64,000 bases of DNA from Sporosarcina sp. NCCP-2222 (GCF_023168145.1 NZ_BQYK01000001.1:643243-707242); one strand, 5' to 3'. Shown: positions 23,857 to 32,826, numbered from the stretch's first letter. Numbers and translations: made by a program. The notes: a model not told the origin generated them from the letters alone.

Positions 23857-24174
23857 TTAGGCTGAAAGACTATTGATGAAATCCTCAATCTCTTCACGCG
23901 TTTTCCGGTCTTTGCTGACGAAACGGCCTGCTTCCTGGCCTTCATGGAATCCGATGAAACTCGGAATACCGAAGATATCCATCTCTTGGCAAATGTCGAT
24001 AAATTCATCCCGATCCACATAGATAAATTCATACTCCGGGAAATCTGCCTCTAAGCCGGGCAAAATCGGTTCGATTACTCGGCAATCCGGACACCAGTCT
24101 GCTGAAAACATAAAGATGGTCCGTTCCCCATTTTTGAGTTGCTCAAATTGTTCTTTCGACTGCAGTTTCTCCAT
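23857..24174 (-). CDS. Thioredoxin-family protein (YtpP-like)
   Basis: A 105-residue cytoplasmic thioredoxin-fold protein. The redox site is FSADWCPDCRVIEPI, with WCPDC in place of the classic WCGPC, and the cis-proline loop is IFGIPSFIGFHEG. The order beta-alpha-beta-alpha-beta-beta-alpha can be followed (TIFMFSADW, YEFIYVDRDEF, SFIGFHEG, EAGRFVSKDR, EIEDFINSL). It has no signal peptide. The motif and length resemble B. subtilis YtpP, which takes part in bacillithiol-linked reduction. AGGAGTG precedes the ATG. It appears to be transcribed alone with its own terminator. Confidence 0.9.
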   Translation of the reverse strand: MEKLQSKEQFEQLKNGERTIFMFSADWCPDCRVIEPILPGLEADFPEYEFIYVDRDEFIDICQEMDIFGIPSFIGFHEGQEAGRFVSKDRKTREEIEDFINSLSA

Positions 24175-24256
24175 TATCGCTGCACTCCTTTTATTGTATG
24201 TATCGTTATACGTATCAGTATATCACGGGTCAAGTTGACTTCCTACGTTCGATGCT

Positions 24257-24793
24257 TCACAGCACCCTTCCCGTCATGGCCCAAATAGAAGTCGCCACTC
24301 GATCGGTATGGTTCACAAAACGATGGGGCGTCGCACTCTTGAAACGGATGCTGTCCCCTTCCCGCAATATGTACTCCTCTTCCCCAAGGACAATGGTCAT
24401 TTCTCCAGACAGAATAAATCCGCATTCTTCCCCCGCATGCTCCACCAATTGCTGATCCTGTTGTCCAGGTTCCATTTGAATTAAGATCATTTCAATTGAA
24501 CCTTCATTAATTGGGGTCAATAAGTGATACTTTGAATTGGATTGAGGAAAATCAACTGTTTTTCTCTCCTCTTTCCTGACAATTTGTGTCGTTTGTTCAT
24601 CCGCTCCCAACAAGGTGGAAATGGAAACATCCAAGCCTTTGCACAGTTTATAGAGCGTGGTCAAAGTCGGGTCTGTGTTGCCTCTTTCAATTTGGCTGAT
24701 CATACTGATGCTGACACCTGACTTCGCAGCCAACTCTTTTAAGGACAACTGCTGCTCCGTCCGTAATGTTTTGATTTTCAGTCCATCAAACAT
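24257..24793 (-). CDS. XRE-cupin transcriptional regulator
   Basis: A 178-residue regulator with an N-terminal XRE helix-turn-helix (about residues 7-60: IKTLRTEQQLSLKELAAKSG, VSISMISQIERGNTDPTL, LYKLCKGLDVSISTLLG) and a C-terminal cupin sensor domain (about 100-170: LVEHAGEECGFILSGEMTIV, LREGDSIRFKSATPHRFVN). This layout occurs in regulators of amino acid, polyamine and peptide use. It lies downstream of the M19 dipeptidase and DUF819 transporter genes, with a terminator in between, so it could control them; the ligand of the cupin is unknown. No operator was recognised. Confidence 0.9.
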   Translation of the reverse strand: MFDGLKIKTLRTEQQLSLKELAAKSGVSISMISQIERGNTDPTLTTLYKLCKGLDVSISTLLGADEQTTQIVRKEERKTVDFPQSNSKYHLLTPINEGSIEMILIQMEPGQQDQQLVEHAGEECGFILSGEMTIVLGEEEYILREGDSIRFKSATPHRFVNHTDRVATSIWAMTGRVL

Positions 24794-24849
24794 AGTACCG
24801 CCTCTTCTATTACATTTTCGCCATCATACCATATTTTGCGATAAATTGA

Positions 24850-24873
24850 AAAACCCGTTAGTATCTAACGGGT
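24850..24873 (-). terminator. Terminator between DUF819 and XRE-cupin genes
   Basis: A 9-bp stem, ACCCGTTAG/CTAACGGGT, followed on the reverse strand by TTTTTC, 9 nt after the DUF819 gene stop. Confidence 0.88.
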
Positions 24874-24881
24874 CCTTCTTA

Positions 24882-26108
24882 TTACAACAACGTTGCAAAC
24901 CACAAACCTAACGTCGTTCCGATGTAGTTTCCGATAATATAGCCGATGGTACCGACGACGAGGATCGGTCCGATCAGACTTTTCCAACCTTTTGCAATAG
25001 CCATGGCTGCTGCAGTAGTCGGTCCGCCGATATTCGCATTGCTGACAAGCAGGATATCTTCCAAATCGTATTTTAATAGCTTGCCTGCTGTTAATGAAAC
25101 AAGCATGTTGACGATAACAATAATGGCTACGAATACAAGCAAGAGTGGCGCATTTTGTATGATCAACGGGATAGATGCTGGTACACCTATGACGACAAAG
25201 AATAGATAAATGAGCAACGTACCCATCTCCTGGCTGCCATTGATTCCTTCAAAATATTTCGGGAACAGCGCGAGTGCGATGAACGTGATTGTTGTCAGGA
25301 TCAAATATTTATCTCCGAACAGTCCATTTAATAAATTATAAAAGAACGATACATCTTCTCCTGACGGAATAATGCCGTCCAGAAATGCCGCAAGTTTAAA
25401 TGCTATGATAACGAGAAAGAATGCAGTCCCGATGGATAATGCCATGTCTTTCAGTGAAATGTCTTTCCTTGACCAGAAGTTTTCTGCCAGTGTCTTGCCA
25501 TCCTGTTCGCCGCTTTGTTTTTCAACTTCCAGCACATGCGGAGTGGTATAGCGTTTTCTGAAAAACGCCATCGTGGGAATGATCATCAAAACGACAAAAT
25601 ACAGTGCCATCATCAGATTGTCTGCGACAATCGTGGCGGAAACCATTTCCCCTGGCGTTTCAAATTTACCGGCCATTGCAGCAAAGTTGACACCGCCTCC
25701 AACGTAGGATGCACTCATCATGGCTCCGATTTTATCCAAGTACGGAATATGGTCCTTTAATAAGAAGAAGCTGATGATTGTACCTGCAACAGTACCGATG
25801 GAGCTGATCAAGAAAATGATCAACATCCGCCCGCTTTCCTGCCAAATCTTTTTAAAATTCACGTGAAACAATAAAAGCGGAATCGCCAGCGGAATAATAA
25901 ATGCCCAAATTGCATCATACACCGGTGAATCTGTCGGAATTACACCCGTATTGGACAGGATGATGGCCCCGACTAATGCGATGATGGCGCCGGACACTTT
26001 GCTTGCCCACGTAAATCGTTGTTCCAAATAAATACTTACTGCCGCCCAAACGACAATGATACCCCATAGCGTAATCAAATCATCTGACTTGATAAGTGTA
26101 TTCTCCAC
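24882..26108 (-). CDS. DUF819 integral membrane transporter (YjcL-like)
   Basis: A 408-residue protein with about ten to twelve helices (ITLWGIIVVWAAVSIYLEQ, VSGAIIALVGAIILSNTGVI, AIWAFIIPLAIPLLLFHVNF and so on) and the family motifs SASYVGGGVNFAAMA, VADNLMMALYFVVLM and VSNANIGGPTTAAAMAIAKG in the two halves, which suggest an internal repeat. It matches the DUF819/YjcL family, putative exporters or importers of unknown substrate that often neighbour dipeptidases. Here it follows the M19 dipeptidase gene by 22 nt, so they form one transcription unit; uptake or export of a peptide or amino acid is a reasonable guess. Confidence 0.88.
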   Translation of the reverse strand: MENTLIKSDDLITLWGIIVVWAAVSIYLEQRFTWASKVSGAIIALVGAIILSNTGVIPTDSPVYDAIWAFIIPLAIPLLLFHVNFKKIWQESGRMLIIFLISSIGTVAGTIISFFLLKDHIPYLDKIGAMMSASYVGGGVNFAAMAGKFETPGEMVSATIVADNLMMALYFVVLMIIPTMAFFRKRYTTPHVLEVEKQSGEQDGKTLAENFWSRKDISLKDMALSIGTAFFLVIIAFKLAAFLDGIIPSGEDVSFFYNLLNGLFGDKYLILTTITFIALALFPKYFEGINGSQEMGTLLIYLFFVVIGVPASIPLIIQNAPLLLVFVAIIVIVNMLVSLTAGKLLKYDLEDILLVSNANIGGPTTAAAMAIAKGWKSLIGPILVVGTIGYIIGNYIGTTLGLWFATLL

Positions 26109-26130
26109 GGTTATTTCCCCTTTTCTATTC

Positions 26131-27129
26131 TTACTTCTTCATATGCCGCTTCAGTACTTCCATTGCATTCCCAAAGCTGATGCGCTCGATCTCCTGCTGG
26201 GTAAATCCCCTTTTCGCCATTCGCTCCAATAAATCCGGCACTTGCAAAGCAGATTCGAAGCCAGTTGTTTTCCCTCCGGCTCCCACTGTCGTGTCATAAG
26301 GTGTTAGAAAATCCAGAAAATCAAAACCAAATGCCAAGTGCTCTGTACCGACCAAGTCGGAGATATACACCGCATGATCGACAAGCCGGTCAAGAGAAGG
26401 TTTTTCGGGATCAATAAATTCATAATGGGCATTCAGACCGATGAGGCCTTGTTTTTGTGCAATCGCTTTCATTTGGTTATCGGTTAAATTTCGTTCGTGA
26501 TCACAAATCGCCCTTGCATTGCTATGCGAAGCAATCAGAGTTCCGTTGACGTGACGCTCAATGTCCCAGAACGACGTTTCATCCATATGGGAGACATCTA
26601 TCAACCAGTTCAACCGCTCCATTTCTTTAATGGCTGCTATACCATCAGGGGAAAGCCCTTTCGGATCATGACCGTTGTCCGCACCTGTCCCACTGGCAAG
26701 AAAATTATGCTCGTTCCAAGCAAGGATGGCATGATGAAAACCTTTCTGATCCAAATCATGAAAAGCACAGGTTACTCTTTCTTCCACGGAAGCGCCTTCC
26801 CATGCCTCCATGAACGTAAGACCCTCCAGTCCTAAATAGACCTTCACTTGATCTGTGTCTGTGTTGTTTACCATCTCGTAGACAGTCCGGCAAACGGCTG
26901 CATGTTCAGATTCAGCCAAATCCGCCATCACGTGGTCATAGAGGAATCGAAAGCGCGCCAAGGAAGTTTTACGAAATTCACGTTCCACCCATATGACGCA
27001 CAAAACTGAATCGACATGTCCTTTTTTCAATTTCGGATAATGTAGCCGATCAAATACACGACGTTCTCCCTGACTCCTCCGCATGGCAATATCTGTGAAT
27101 AAATCAGAATGTAAATCGAACACTTTCAT
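26131..27129 (-). CDS. Membrane dipeptidase, peptidase family M19
   Basis: A 332-residue zinc dipeptidase of the renal dipeptidase family. Metal ligands can be followed: FDLHSDLF (HxD), YLGLEGLTFM (Glu), LIDVSHMDETSFWD (His) and IASHSNARAICDHERNLTD (His, plus the conserved Arg). FGFDFLDF near the C-terminus holds the catalytic aspartate region. There is no signal peptide, so the enzyme should be cytoplasmic. M19 enzymes cleave dipeptides, including L-D forms. With the DUF819 transporter and an XRE-cupin regulator it forms a peptide-use cluster; a dipeptide epimerase lies elsewhere in this window (57669). Confidence 0.92.
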   Translation of the reverse strand: MKVFDLHSDLFTDIAMRRSQGERRVFDRLHYPKLKKGHVDSVLCVIWVEREFRKTSLARFRFLYDHVMADLAESEHAAVCRTVYEMVNNTDTDQVKVYLGLEGLTFMEAWEGASVEERVTCAFHDLDQKGFHHAILAWNEHNFLASGTGADNGHDPKGLSPDGIAAIKEMERLNWLIDVSHMDETSFWDIERHVNGTLIASHSNARAICDHERNLTDNQMKAIAQKQGLIGLNAHYEFIDPEKPSLDRLVDHAVYISDLVGTEHLAFGFDFLDFLTPYDTTVGAGGKTTGFESALQVPDLLERMAKRGFTQQEIERISFGNAMEVLKRHMKK

Positions 27130-27278
27130 AACAAGTCACCTCCCCGCTCGATTTTATTATATTGTAATTTATTTATTATCTTAAAACAAGTGATTATTGA
27201 GATAATTATTGTTCAATAGAACATACATGGTTCAAAAGAAAACGGGAACGCTAAAGAGGCAAAGGAGGATTTATATAA

Positions 27279-28265
27279 ATGCGTCGTGCTTTTATCGGAT
27301 TATTTGTTTTCATGAGCATTTTTGCCTTGCAAAAACAAACAATTATGGCGAACGATCAAATGGAATTGTCACCTAGCGAACGGATGGATCTATATCTGCG
27401 CTATTCCGATGAATTGGTCCCATGGTATTATTTAGCGGCCATCGACCAATACGAACGGAATATTCAACAAGTACGGAAGGACATTGAGAAAAGTGACGGC
27501 CCCCTTGCACTGCGCTTTACGGATGAAGACTGGATCGGAGCGGTTAATCCGGATGCCGAAAATAACTCAATCGAATCCATCACATACTTCGGTGGAATTG
27601 GGATGGATGGAGATGGTGACGGGATAGCCGACAAATCTAATTCAGATGATTTGCTGCTCACTCTCCATTCAGTGCTGAGCGCAAATGGTTCCTCCGAAAA
27701 TGACTTCAAAATAGCATTAGAACAATTGTATGAAAAAGAATCGACGGTCAATCAAATAATGGCGATCGCCACCTTATATTCCCGTTTCGAAACTATCGAG
27801 CTCGATGAACATCGATTCCCTATTCCAAAAGGATACAATTATACGTACCGGAGCACGTGGGGTGCAAGCCGCGGATGGGGCGGACGCCGGATTCATGAAG
27901 GTACGGATATATTTGCCGGCTATAGTACGCCGGTTATGTCGGCTTCCTACGGTGTCATAGAAGTGATGGGTTGGAATAATTTTGGCGGTTGGCGGATCGG
28001 TATCCGCGATAATCATAATACGTATCACTATTATGCCCACTTGGCATACTTCAATAAGGAAATTAAAGAAGGAGATGTCGTGGAACCGGGAACTGTCATT
28101 GGTTTCGTCGGGAGTTCCGGATATGGGAAGGAAGGGACATCTGGCAAATTCCCGCCCCACTTGCATTATGGTGTATATAAATACAATGGACGGACTGAAT
28201 GGGCATTCGATCCATTTCCTTCTCTAAGCCTCTGGGAACGGCAGGATCGGAAAAAAGGTAGGTAG
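27279..28265 (+). CDS. lytH: Exported M23 endopeptidase (LytH-type, L-Ala-D-Glu)
   Basis: A 328-residue protein with a signal-peptide-like N-terminus (RRAFIGLFVFMSIFALQKQT) and a C-terminal LytM/M23 zinc peptidase domain from about residue 190: RIHEGTDIFAGYSTPV (first His and Asp ligands), TYHYYAHLAYFNKEIKEGD, and PPHLHYGVYKYNG (last ligand His). Length and layout resemble B. subtilis LytH (326 residues), which trims cortex peptide side chains to single L-alanine during sporulation. The central region includes an Asp-rich MDGDGDGIADKSNSDD stretch. AAAGGAGG precedes the ATG. Other M23 roles remain possible. Confidence 0.78.
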   Translation: MRRAFIGLFVFMSIFALQKQTIMANDQMELSPSERMDLYLRYSDELVPWYYLAAIDQYERNIQQVRKDIEKSDGPLALRFTDEDWIGAVNPDAENNSIESITYFGGIGMDGDGDGIADKSNSDDLLLTLHSVLSANGSSENDFKIALEQLYEKESTVNQIMAIATLYSRFETIELDEHRFPIPKGYNYTYRSTWGASRGWGGRRIHEGTDIFAGYSTPVMSASYGVIEVMGWNNFGGWRIGIRDNHNTYHYYAHLAYFNKEIKEGDVVEPGTVIGFVGSSGYGKEGTSGKFPPHLHYGVYKYNGRTEWAFDPFPSLSLWERQDRKKGR

Positions 28266-28283
28266 TACAACTAAAATACAGCA

Positions 28284-28319
28284 AAAAAGCGACGGGTTTG
28301 CATAATCCCGCCGCTTTTT
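28284..28319. terminator. Bidirectional terminator, lytH / S9A peptidase
   Basis: AAAAAGCGACGGG pairs with CCCGCCGCTTTTT (one mismatch) over a 10-nt loop, giving T runs on both strands between convergent genes. Confidence 0.88.
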
Positions 28320-28329
28320 CTTATCTTAT

Positions 28330-30372
28330 TTAAACTTCCAACACCTTGAAAAGGAAAGAAAAAATATCTGCCTGTTCTTCAATGATTTTCGCAGTCGGCT
28401 TGCCAAGACCGTGGCCTGCGTTTTTTTCCACTCGTAGCAAAATCGGATTATCGCCTTGCTGAACTTCCTGCAGCGTGGCAGCGAACTTTTTCGCATGCAA
28501 CGGCACAACACGATCGTCGGTATCTGCTGTTGTGATTAAGGTCGGCGGATATTCGGTGCCTTCTTTCACATTATGCAGCGGCGAATACTTATACATGTAC
28601 TCAAATTGTTCCGCACTTTCCTCAGCATTGCCATAATCGGTCACCCAATAGCGGCCCACCGTGAACTTATGATAGCGGAGCATATCGATGACAGGAACTT
28701 GGCAGATTGCCGCGCCGTACAAATCTGGACGCTGTGTAATGCAAGCAGCTACAAGAAGACCGCCGTTGCTTCCACCCATGATCGCCAATTTGTTGACCGA
28801 TGTGTAACCGCTGGAAATGAGCCATTCCGCAGCCGAAATGAAATCGTCAAACACATTTTGCTTCCGCTCCAGTGTACCAGCCTTGTACCATTCTTCTCCA
28901 AATTCCCCGCCGCCGCGCAAATTGGCAACTGCATATACGCCGCCTTGTTCGATCCACATGCGCTGGGCAGGAGAGAAGGCTGGAGTCAAACTAACATTGA
29001 AACCACCATAACCGTAGAGCAGTACTGGGTTTTGACCATTCAATTCCAAGCCCTTTCGGTGGGTCAGGAACATAGGAACCTGTGTACCGTCTTTTGATTC
29101 GTAGAATACTTGTGTCGTTTCATAATTCTCTGTGTCAAACTGTGAAGATTGTCCGAATACCGGATCCAATGCTCCGGTTGTAAAGTCAAAGCGAGAAACA
29201 GTTGCAGGCGCTAGATAGGATGTGTAGCCAATATACATGACATCATCCTTCCGCTTGCCCTGTACACCTGAGATCGAAACAAAGTTCGGCAAAGGAATCT
29301 CTTTGTCCAGGCTCCCGTTTTTGTGAAACACCTTCAGCTCATAATGCGCATTGTGCAAATAGCAAACGATGAATTGGTCATGGATGATATCCGCAAAATT
29401 CAGGACATCCTCTTGTTCCGGAAGGACATCGACCCAGTTCTCCTTCGCTGGCTGTTCCACATCTATAGCAATAATTTTTTCCTTCGGTGCATCCAAATTA
29501 GTAACGAAATAAAATTTTGATCCGTCATTGCCAATGAAATTATACCGAGCGTCGTCATTGGCAAGCAATTTGACGAATTCTCCGTCCTCATCCAGCTTTT
29601 TATAATAAATGCGACTTTTGTTTTCTGTTCCTTTCCAGACATTCAAGATTAGGTAACGATAGTCGTCCGAGAAAGATGGGTTGAATGAATGCTCTTTATT
29701 GTCACGATCCTCAAAAACGAGGATATCCTCTTCCTGTGGAGTTCCGAGCTCATGCCAAAATACTTTATTATAAAAACTTTCTTCTTCAGCAGGCACAGTA
29801 CCAGGTTCCGGAAAACGATTGTAATAAAAGCCAGTTCCCTCTTCGTTCCAAGCAATGCTGCTGAATTTGCACCACTTGATCACATCCGGCTCATTTTCTC
29901 CAGTTTCCAAATTACGAATATAGATTTCCTGCCAATCGCTGCCGTTTAAAGAGATACCATAGGCGAGTCGCTTTCCATCCTTTGTGAACGACAGATTCGT
30001 AATAGCTGCAGTCCCTTCCTCATTCATCATATTCGGGTCAAGGACGACTTCCAAATCTCCAGATTGTAAATCGCTTGTACGGTAGAAAACGGCCTGATTT
30101 TGGAGCCCATCATTTTTATGAAAATAGTAATACTCGCCCTCTTTTCGAGGAACGGTATATTTAGGGAAGTTCCAGACGTTGATAAGTTTTTCCTTCACTT
30201 CATTTCGATTTGGATAAGTGCTCAAATAACTTTGTGTTTTTTCATTTTGTTCATCCACCCATTGTTTAACTTCGACTTTATCCGGATTTTCCAGCCACCG
30301 GTAAGGATCGGAAACTAATGTGCGATGATAATTTTCTACGACCTGTTCTTTTTTTGTTATGACCGTCATCAT
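28330..30372 (-). CDS. Prolyl oligopeptidase family serine peptidase (S9A)
   Basis: A 680-residue cytoplasmic peptidase that cleaves short peptides, typically after proline. The N-terminal part (about 1-75) and a seven-bladed propeller (about 76-410) precede the alpha/beta-hydrolase domain. The catalytic triad is visible: Ser in IMGGSNGGLLVAA, Asp in TADTDDRVVP, and His in KNAGHGLGKPT. DPYRWLENPDKVEVKQWVDE near the N-terminus and GYGGFNVSLTP and NLRGGGEFGEEWYKAG are hallmark S9A sequences. The start follows AAGGGGG with two adjacent ATGs (30372, 30369). No signal peptide. Length is within the family norm. Confidence 0.94.
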   Translation of the reverse strand: MMTVITKKEQVVENYHRTLVSDPYRWLENPDKVEVKQWVDEQNEKTQSYLSTYPNRNEVKEKLINVWNFPKYTVPRKEGEYYYFHKNDGLQNQAVFYRTSDLQSGDLEVVLDPNMMNEEGTAAITNLSFTKDGKRLAYGISLNGSDWQEIYIRNLETGENEPDVIKWCKFSSIAWNEEGTGFYYNRFPEPGTVPAEEESFYNKVFWHELGTPQEEDILVFEDRDNKEHSFNPSFSDDYRYLILNVWKGTENKSRIYYKKLDEDGEFVKLLANDDARYNFIGNDGSKFYFVTNLDAPKEKIIAIDVEQPAKENWVDVLPEQEDVLNFADIIHDQFIVCYLHNAHYELKVFHKNGSLDKEIPLPNFVSISGVQGKRKDDVMYIGYTSYLAPATVSRFDFTTGALDPVFGQSSQFDTENYETTQVFYESKDGTQVPMFLTHRKGLELNGQNPVLLYGYGGFNVSLTPAFSPAQRMWIEQGGVYAVANLRGGGEFGEEWYKAGTLERKQNVFDDFISAAEWLISSGYTSVNKLAIMGGSNGGLLVAACITQRPDLYGAAICQVPVIDMLRYHKFTVGRYWVTDYGNAEESAEQFEYMYKYSPLHNVKEGTEYPPTLITTADTDDRVVPLHAKKFAATLQEVQQGDNPILLRVEKNAGHGLGKPTAKIIEEQADIFSFLFKVLEV

Positions 30373-30433
30373 TTTTCCCCCTTCGAATCACTTCTTTTTC
30401 ATTTTAACATATTCTTCTGAAGTTTCGAATCAC

Positions 30434-30461
30434 GAAAAAAAGCCGGAAAACTTCCCGGCTT
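30434..30461 (-). terminator. Terminator of the DUF3231 gene
   Basis: AAGCCGGG pairs with CCGGCTT on the reverse strand and is followed by TTTTTTC; it lies 8 nt after the DUF3231 stop and between it and the S9A gene start. Confidence 0.85.
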
Positions 30462-30468
30462 CATCTTT

Positions 30469-30975
30469 TTATTGCCCTGATTTGTGTAAAGGCGGTGGCG
30501 GCATGATCCACCCTTTCTCCTTGTTCAAACGGAGCAGTTTGCTGCCGAACATCAGCTTATCCGCATGGAATTTGGCGAACATCATAGCAATGTCCTCACG
30601 CAGACATTGACCAATCACTTGGCTGCAGGATACAAGTCCTTGACCAACGTTTATTGATACAGCCCCTGCAATTTCGGGATCAGAAAAACGGGCTCCTGCA
30701 GGAATTTCTTCCGTATTTGCTACAGCTCTCTCAGGCAAAGTAGGAGGTGGGGTTACTCCGTTTTCTTTTAAGACTTCCTCCACTTTCCTGTTCTCGTCTT
30801 TCATCGTCTCAACAGCATTCCTTAAAAGTTCTTTCAGTTCTTCATCACCAGCATGATTGATAAATGCCTCATACCCGCTGATCAAACCTTTATTTGCACC
30901 GACATATGCCCAGCATCCGATGACTTCGCCATAATGCATTGGCTCTTCTTTAGGATTTCCACTTAATATTCCCAT
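30469..30975 (-). CDS. DUF3231 family protein
   Basis: A 168-residue, mostly helical protein matching one repeat of DUF3231, a Bacillales family related to coat-F/ferritin-like bundles with no known activity. Landmarks are MHYGEVIGCWAYVGANKGLI, YEAFINHAGDEELKELLRN, NRKVEEVLKENGVTPPPTLP, and FSDPEIAGAVSINVGQGL followed by FAKFHADKLMFGSKLLRL. The C-terminus is proline-rich (WIMPPPPLHKSG). Many DUF3231 proteins have two such repeats; this is a single-repeat form. It has its own terminator and faces away from the serine operon; the promoter was not identified. Confidence 0.85.
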   Translation of the reverse strand: MGILSGNPKEEPMHYGEVIGCWAYVGANKGLISGYEAFINHAGDEELKELLRNAVETMKDENRKVEEVLKENGVTPPPTLPERAVANTEEIPAGARFSDPEIAGAVSINVGQGLVSCSQVIGQCLREDIAMMFAKFHADKLMFGSKLLRLNKEKGWIMPPPPLHKSGQ

Positions 30976-31069
30976 TGATTTCTCCTCTTTTCGTTTGCAT
31001 TTTCTCCAATTCTTTGGTGTCCATGTTATATTGTGTGGGAACTGTGTTTTTATTCGTTTTAAAAAAACG

Positions 31070-31098
31070 TTGACAAACTTTTTTTCTTTGAGTAAGAT
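31070..31098 (+). promoter_or_regulatory. Promoter of the serine operon leader
   Basis: TTGACA (31070-31075), a 17-nt spacer and TAAGAT (31093-31098), placing the start about 20 nt before the first T-box. Confidence 0.75.
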
Positions 31099-31119
31099 GT
31101 GTTTAATTTAATTCACAGA

Positions 31120-31376
31120 TACGAAGACGAAGATACGCGATGCATTTTGGAATCTTAAGAGAGCTGATGGTTGGTGAGAATCAGTGGTTCCGTTGTATAC
31201 GCAGCACTTCCGAGTAGGTAACCTGAACCTTTTTAAGCAGTAGGGACACCCGGTCATGCACGTTACGCATGCAACGAAGACTGCCCTCGCGGCAGTGAAC
31301 AAGGGTGGCACCGCGTAAATACAGCTTTTCGCCCCTTGCAATGAATTTTGCAGGGGGTGGAAGGCTTTTTATTTTT
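31120..31376 (+). promoter_or_regulatory. T-box leader 1, serine (AGC) specifier
   Basis: Stem I carries AAGAGAGCTGATGGTTGGTG, the usual distal motif, and the specifier AGC at 31203-31205 directly before ACTTCCGAG, the typical position. The T-box sequence AAGGGTGGCACCGCG is at 31301-31315. The terminator GCCCCTTGCA/TGCAGGGGGT with an AAGGCTTTTT tail ends near 31376. Uncharged tRNA-Ser (GCU anticodon) should favour read-through. Confidence 0.92.
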
Positions 31377-31394
31377 TCAAATTTATAGAAAAAC

Positions 31395-31650
31395 GATTGT
31401 GATGGAGATACGTTCTTCAAGCAGGAATCTACAGAGAGCTGATGGTTGGTGGAAATCAGCGTTTCCCTTGAAGAATAGCACTCCTGAATCGATGGACTGA
31501 ATTACCAGTAGGTTCATCCGCTTCATGCACGTTACGCATTTGAGACTGTGACATTCACAGTGAATCAGGGTGGTACCGCGTCCAGCTATTTTAGCTTTTC
31601 GCCCCTTTACGTTTCAGGCGTAAGGGGCGGAAGGCTTTTTATTTTTTCAA
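31395..31650 (+). promoter_or_regulatory. T-box leader 2, serine (AGC) specifier
   Basis: A second complete T-box in series. ACAGAGAGCTGATGGTTGGT begins the stem I motif, the specifier AGC is at 31477-31479 before ACTCCTGA, and the T-box sequence CAGGGTGGTACCGCG is at 31566-31580. The terminator GCCCCTTACG/CGTAAGGGGC is followed by TTTTTATTTTTT. It ends about 20 nt before the aminotransferase gene, so both switches must be relieved for expression. Confidence 0.92.
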
Positions 31651-31668
31651 AAATGAGGAGGAAAAGAC

Positions 31669-32826
31669 ATGTTAGCAGATCAAACCATTTTACGAATCCC
31701 AGGACCAACTCCGATCCCACCAAGTGTGGAACGGGCCATGAATATACCGATGGTCGGCCATCGCAGTTCTGAAACATCTGATTTAATTCGTGCAATTCAA
31801 CCGAAACTGCAGCCGATTTTTGGAACAAACCAGGACGTTGTCATTCTGGCAGGAAGCGGGACGGCCGCTCTTGAAGCTGCAGTTGTCAATGCAGTGCGCC
31901 CGCTGGATGAAGTGCTCGTCCTTGTAACCGGTGCTTTCGGTGCACGCTTTGTCGACATTTGCGAAGCCTATGGGATCCGCGTTCATCAGCTTCAAGTGGA
32001 ATGGGGAAAAGCAGTGGATCCAAAAGAAGTTACTCATTTCCTTGAACAGCATAAGGAGATTTCCACTGTTTTCGCGACTTATTGCGAAACATCGACTGGC
32101 GTTTTAAACCCAATTGATGAATTGGCGAAAGGAATTCGTTCGGTATCTAATGCACTTTTCATTGTGGACGGCGTTTCTTGCGTTGGCGGTGTGCCTGCCC
32201 AGATGGATGACTGGGGCATTGACATCTTAGTGACGGGGTCGCAAAAAGCCCTCATGCTCCCGGCTGGCCTTGCATTTGTTGCTTTAAGTGTGCGAGCATT
32301 TGAACGAATTCAAGCCAACCCGAATCGAGGATTTTATTTTGATTTGATTAAATATCGAGCTAACCTAGAGAAGAATACGACACCTTTCACTCCTGCGCTT
32401 TCCTTGTTGTTCGGACTCAATCAAGCTTTGGAACTGATGGAGCAGGAAGGCCTGGAAAACGTTTATAACCGACATACATTATTGATGGACATGACAAGAG
32501 CTGCATTTAAAGCTCATAACATTCCCTTGCTCACGTCCGATCAAGACGCCTCCCCGACCGTAACGGCCGTTCGTCCAGATGACTTCGATGCGGAGGAATT
32601 CAGGAAAGTGTTGAAGAATGACTTCCGCATGTCCATTGCAGGCGGCCAGGGACACTTGAAAGGCGAAATCTTCCGAATCGGCCATATGGGCTATTGCTCT
32701 CCAGCAGATGTTATCCAAGCAATCTGCCTGATGGAAATCGCGTTAATGAAAATAGGAAAACAAATTGAATTGGGCAAAGGTATAGCAGCTGCCCAGCAAG
32801 TTTATTTGGAAAGGGGTACAAAATAA
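31669..32826 (+). CDS. Class V aminotransferase, probable phosphoserine transaminase (SGAT-like)
   Basis: A 385-residue PLP enzyme of the serine-pyruvate/alanine-glyoxylate aminotransferase group. RIPGPTPIPPSVERAM opens the protein, followed by LAGSGTAALEAAV, the PLP-contacting VDGVSCVGGVPAQMDDWGID and the lysine in VTGSQKALMLPAGLAF, and a C-terminal FRIGHMGYCSPADV. It is not the classical SerC sequence type, but it sits between serine T-boxes and serA and shares a TAATG overlap with serA, so it most likely converts 3-phosphohydroxypyruvate to phosphoserine. A glyoxylate- or pyruvate-linked activity remains possible. GAGGAGG precedes the ATG. Confidence 0.85.
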   Translation: MLADQTILRIPGPTPIPPSVERAMNIPMVGHRSSETSDLIRAIQPKLQPIFGTNQDVVILAGSGTAALEAAVVNAVRPLDEVLVLVTGAFGARFVDICEAYGIRVHQLQVEWGKAVDPKEVTHFLEQHKEISTVFATYCETSTGVLNPIDELAKGIRSVSNALFIVDGVSCVGGVPAQMDDWGIDILVTGSQKALMLPAGLAFVALSVRAFERIQANPNRGFYFDLIKYRANLEKNTTPFTPALSLLFGLNQALELMEQEGLENVYNRHTLLMDMTRAAFKAHNIPLLTSDQDASPTVTAVRPDDFDAEEFRKVLKNDFRMSIAGGQGHLKGEIFRIGHMGYCSPADVIQAICLMEIALMKIGKQIELGKGIAAAQQVYLERGTK

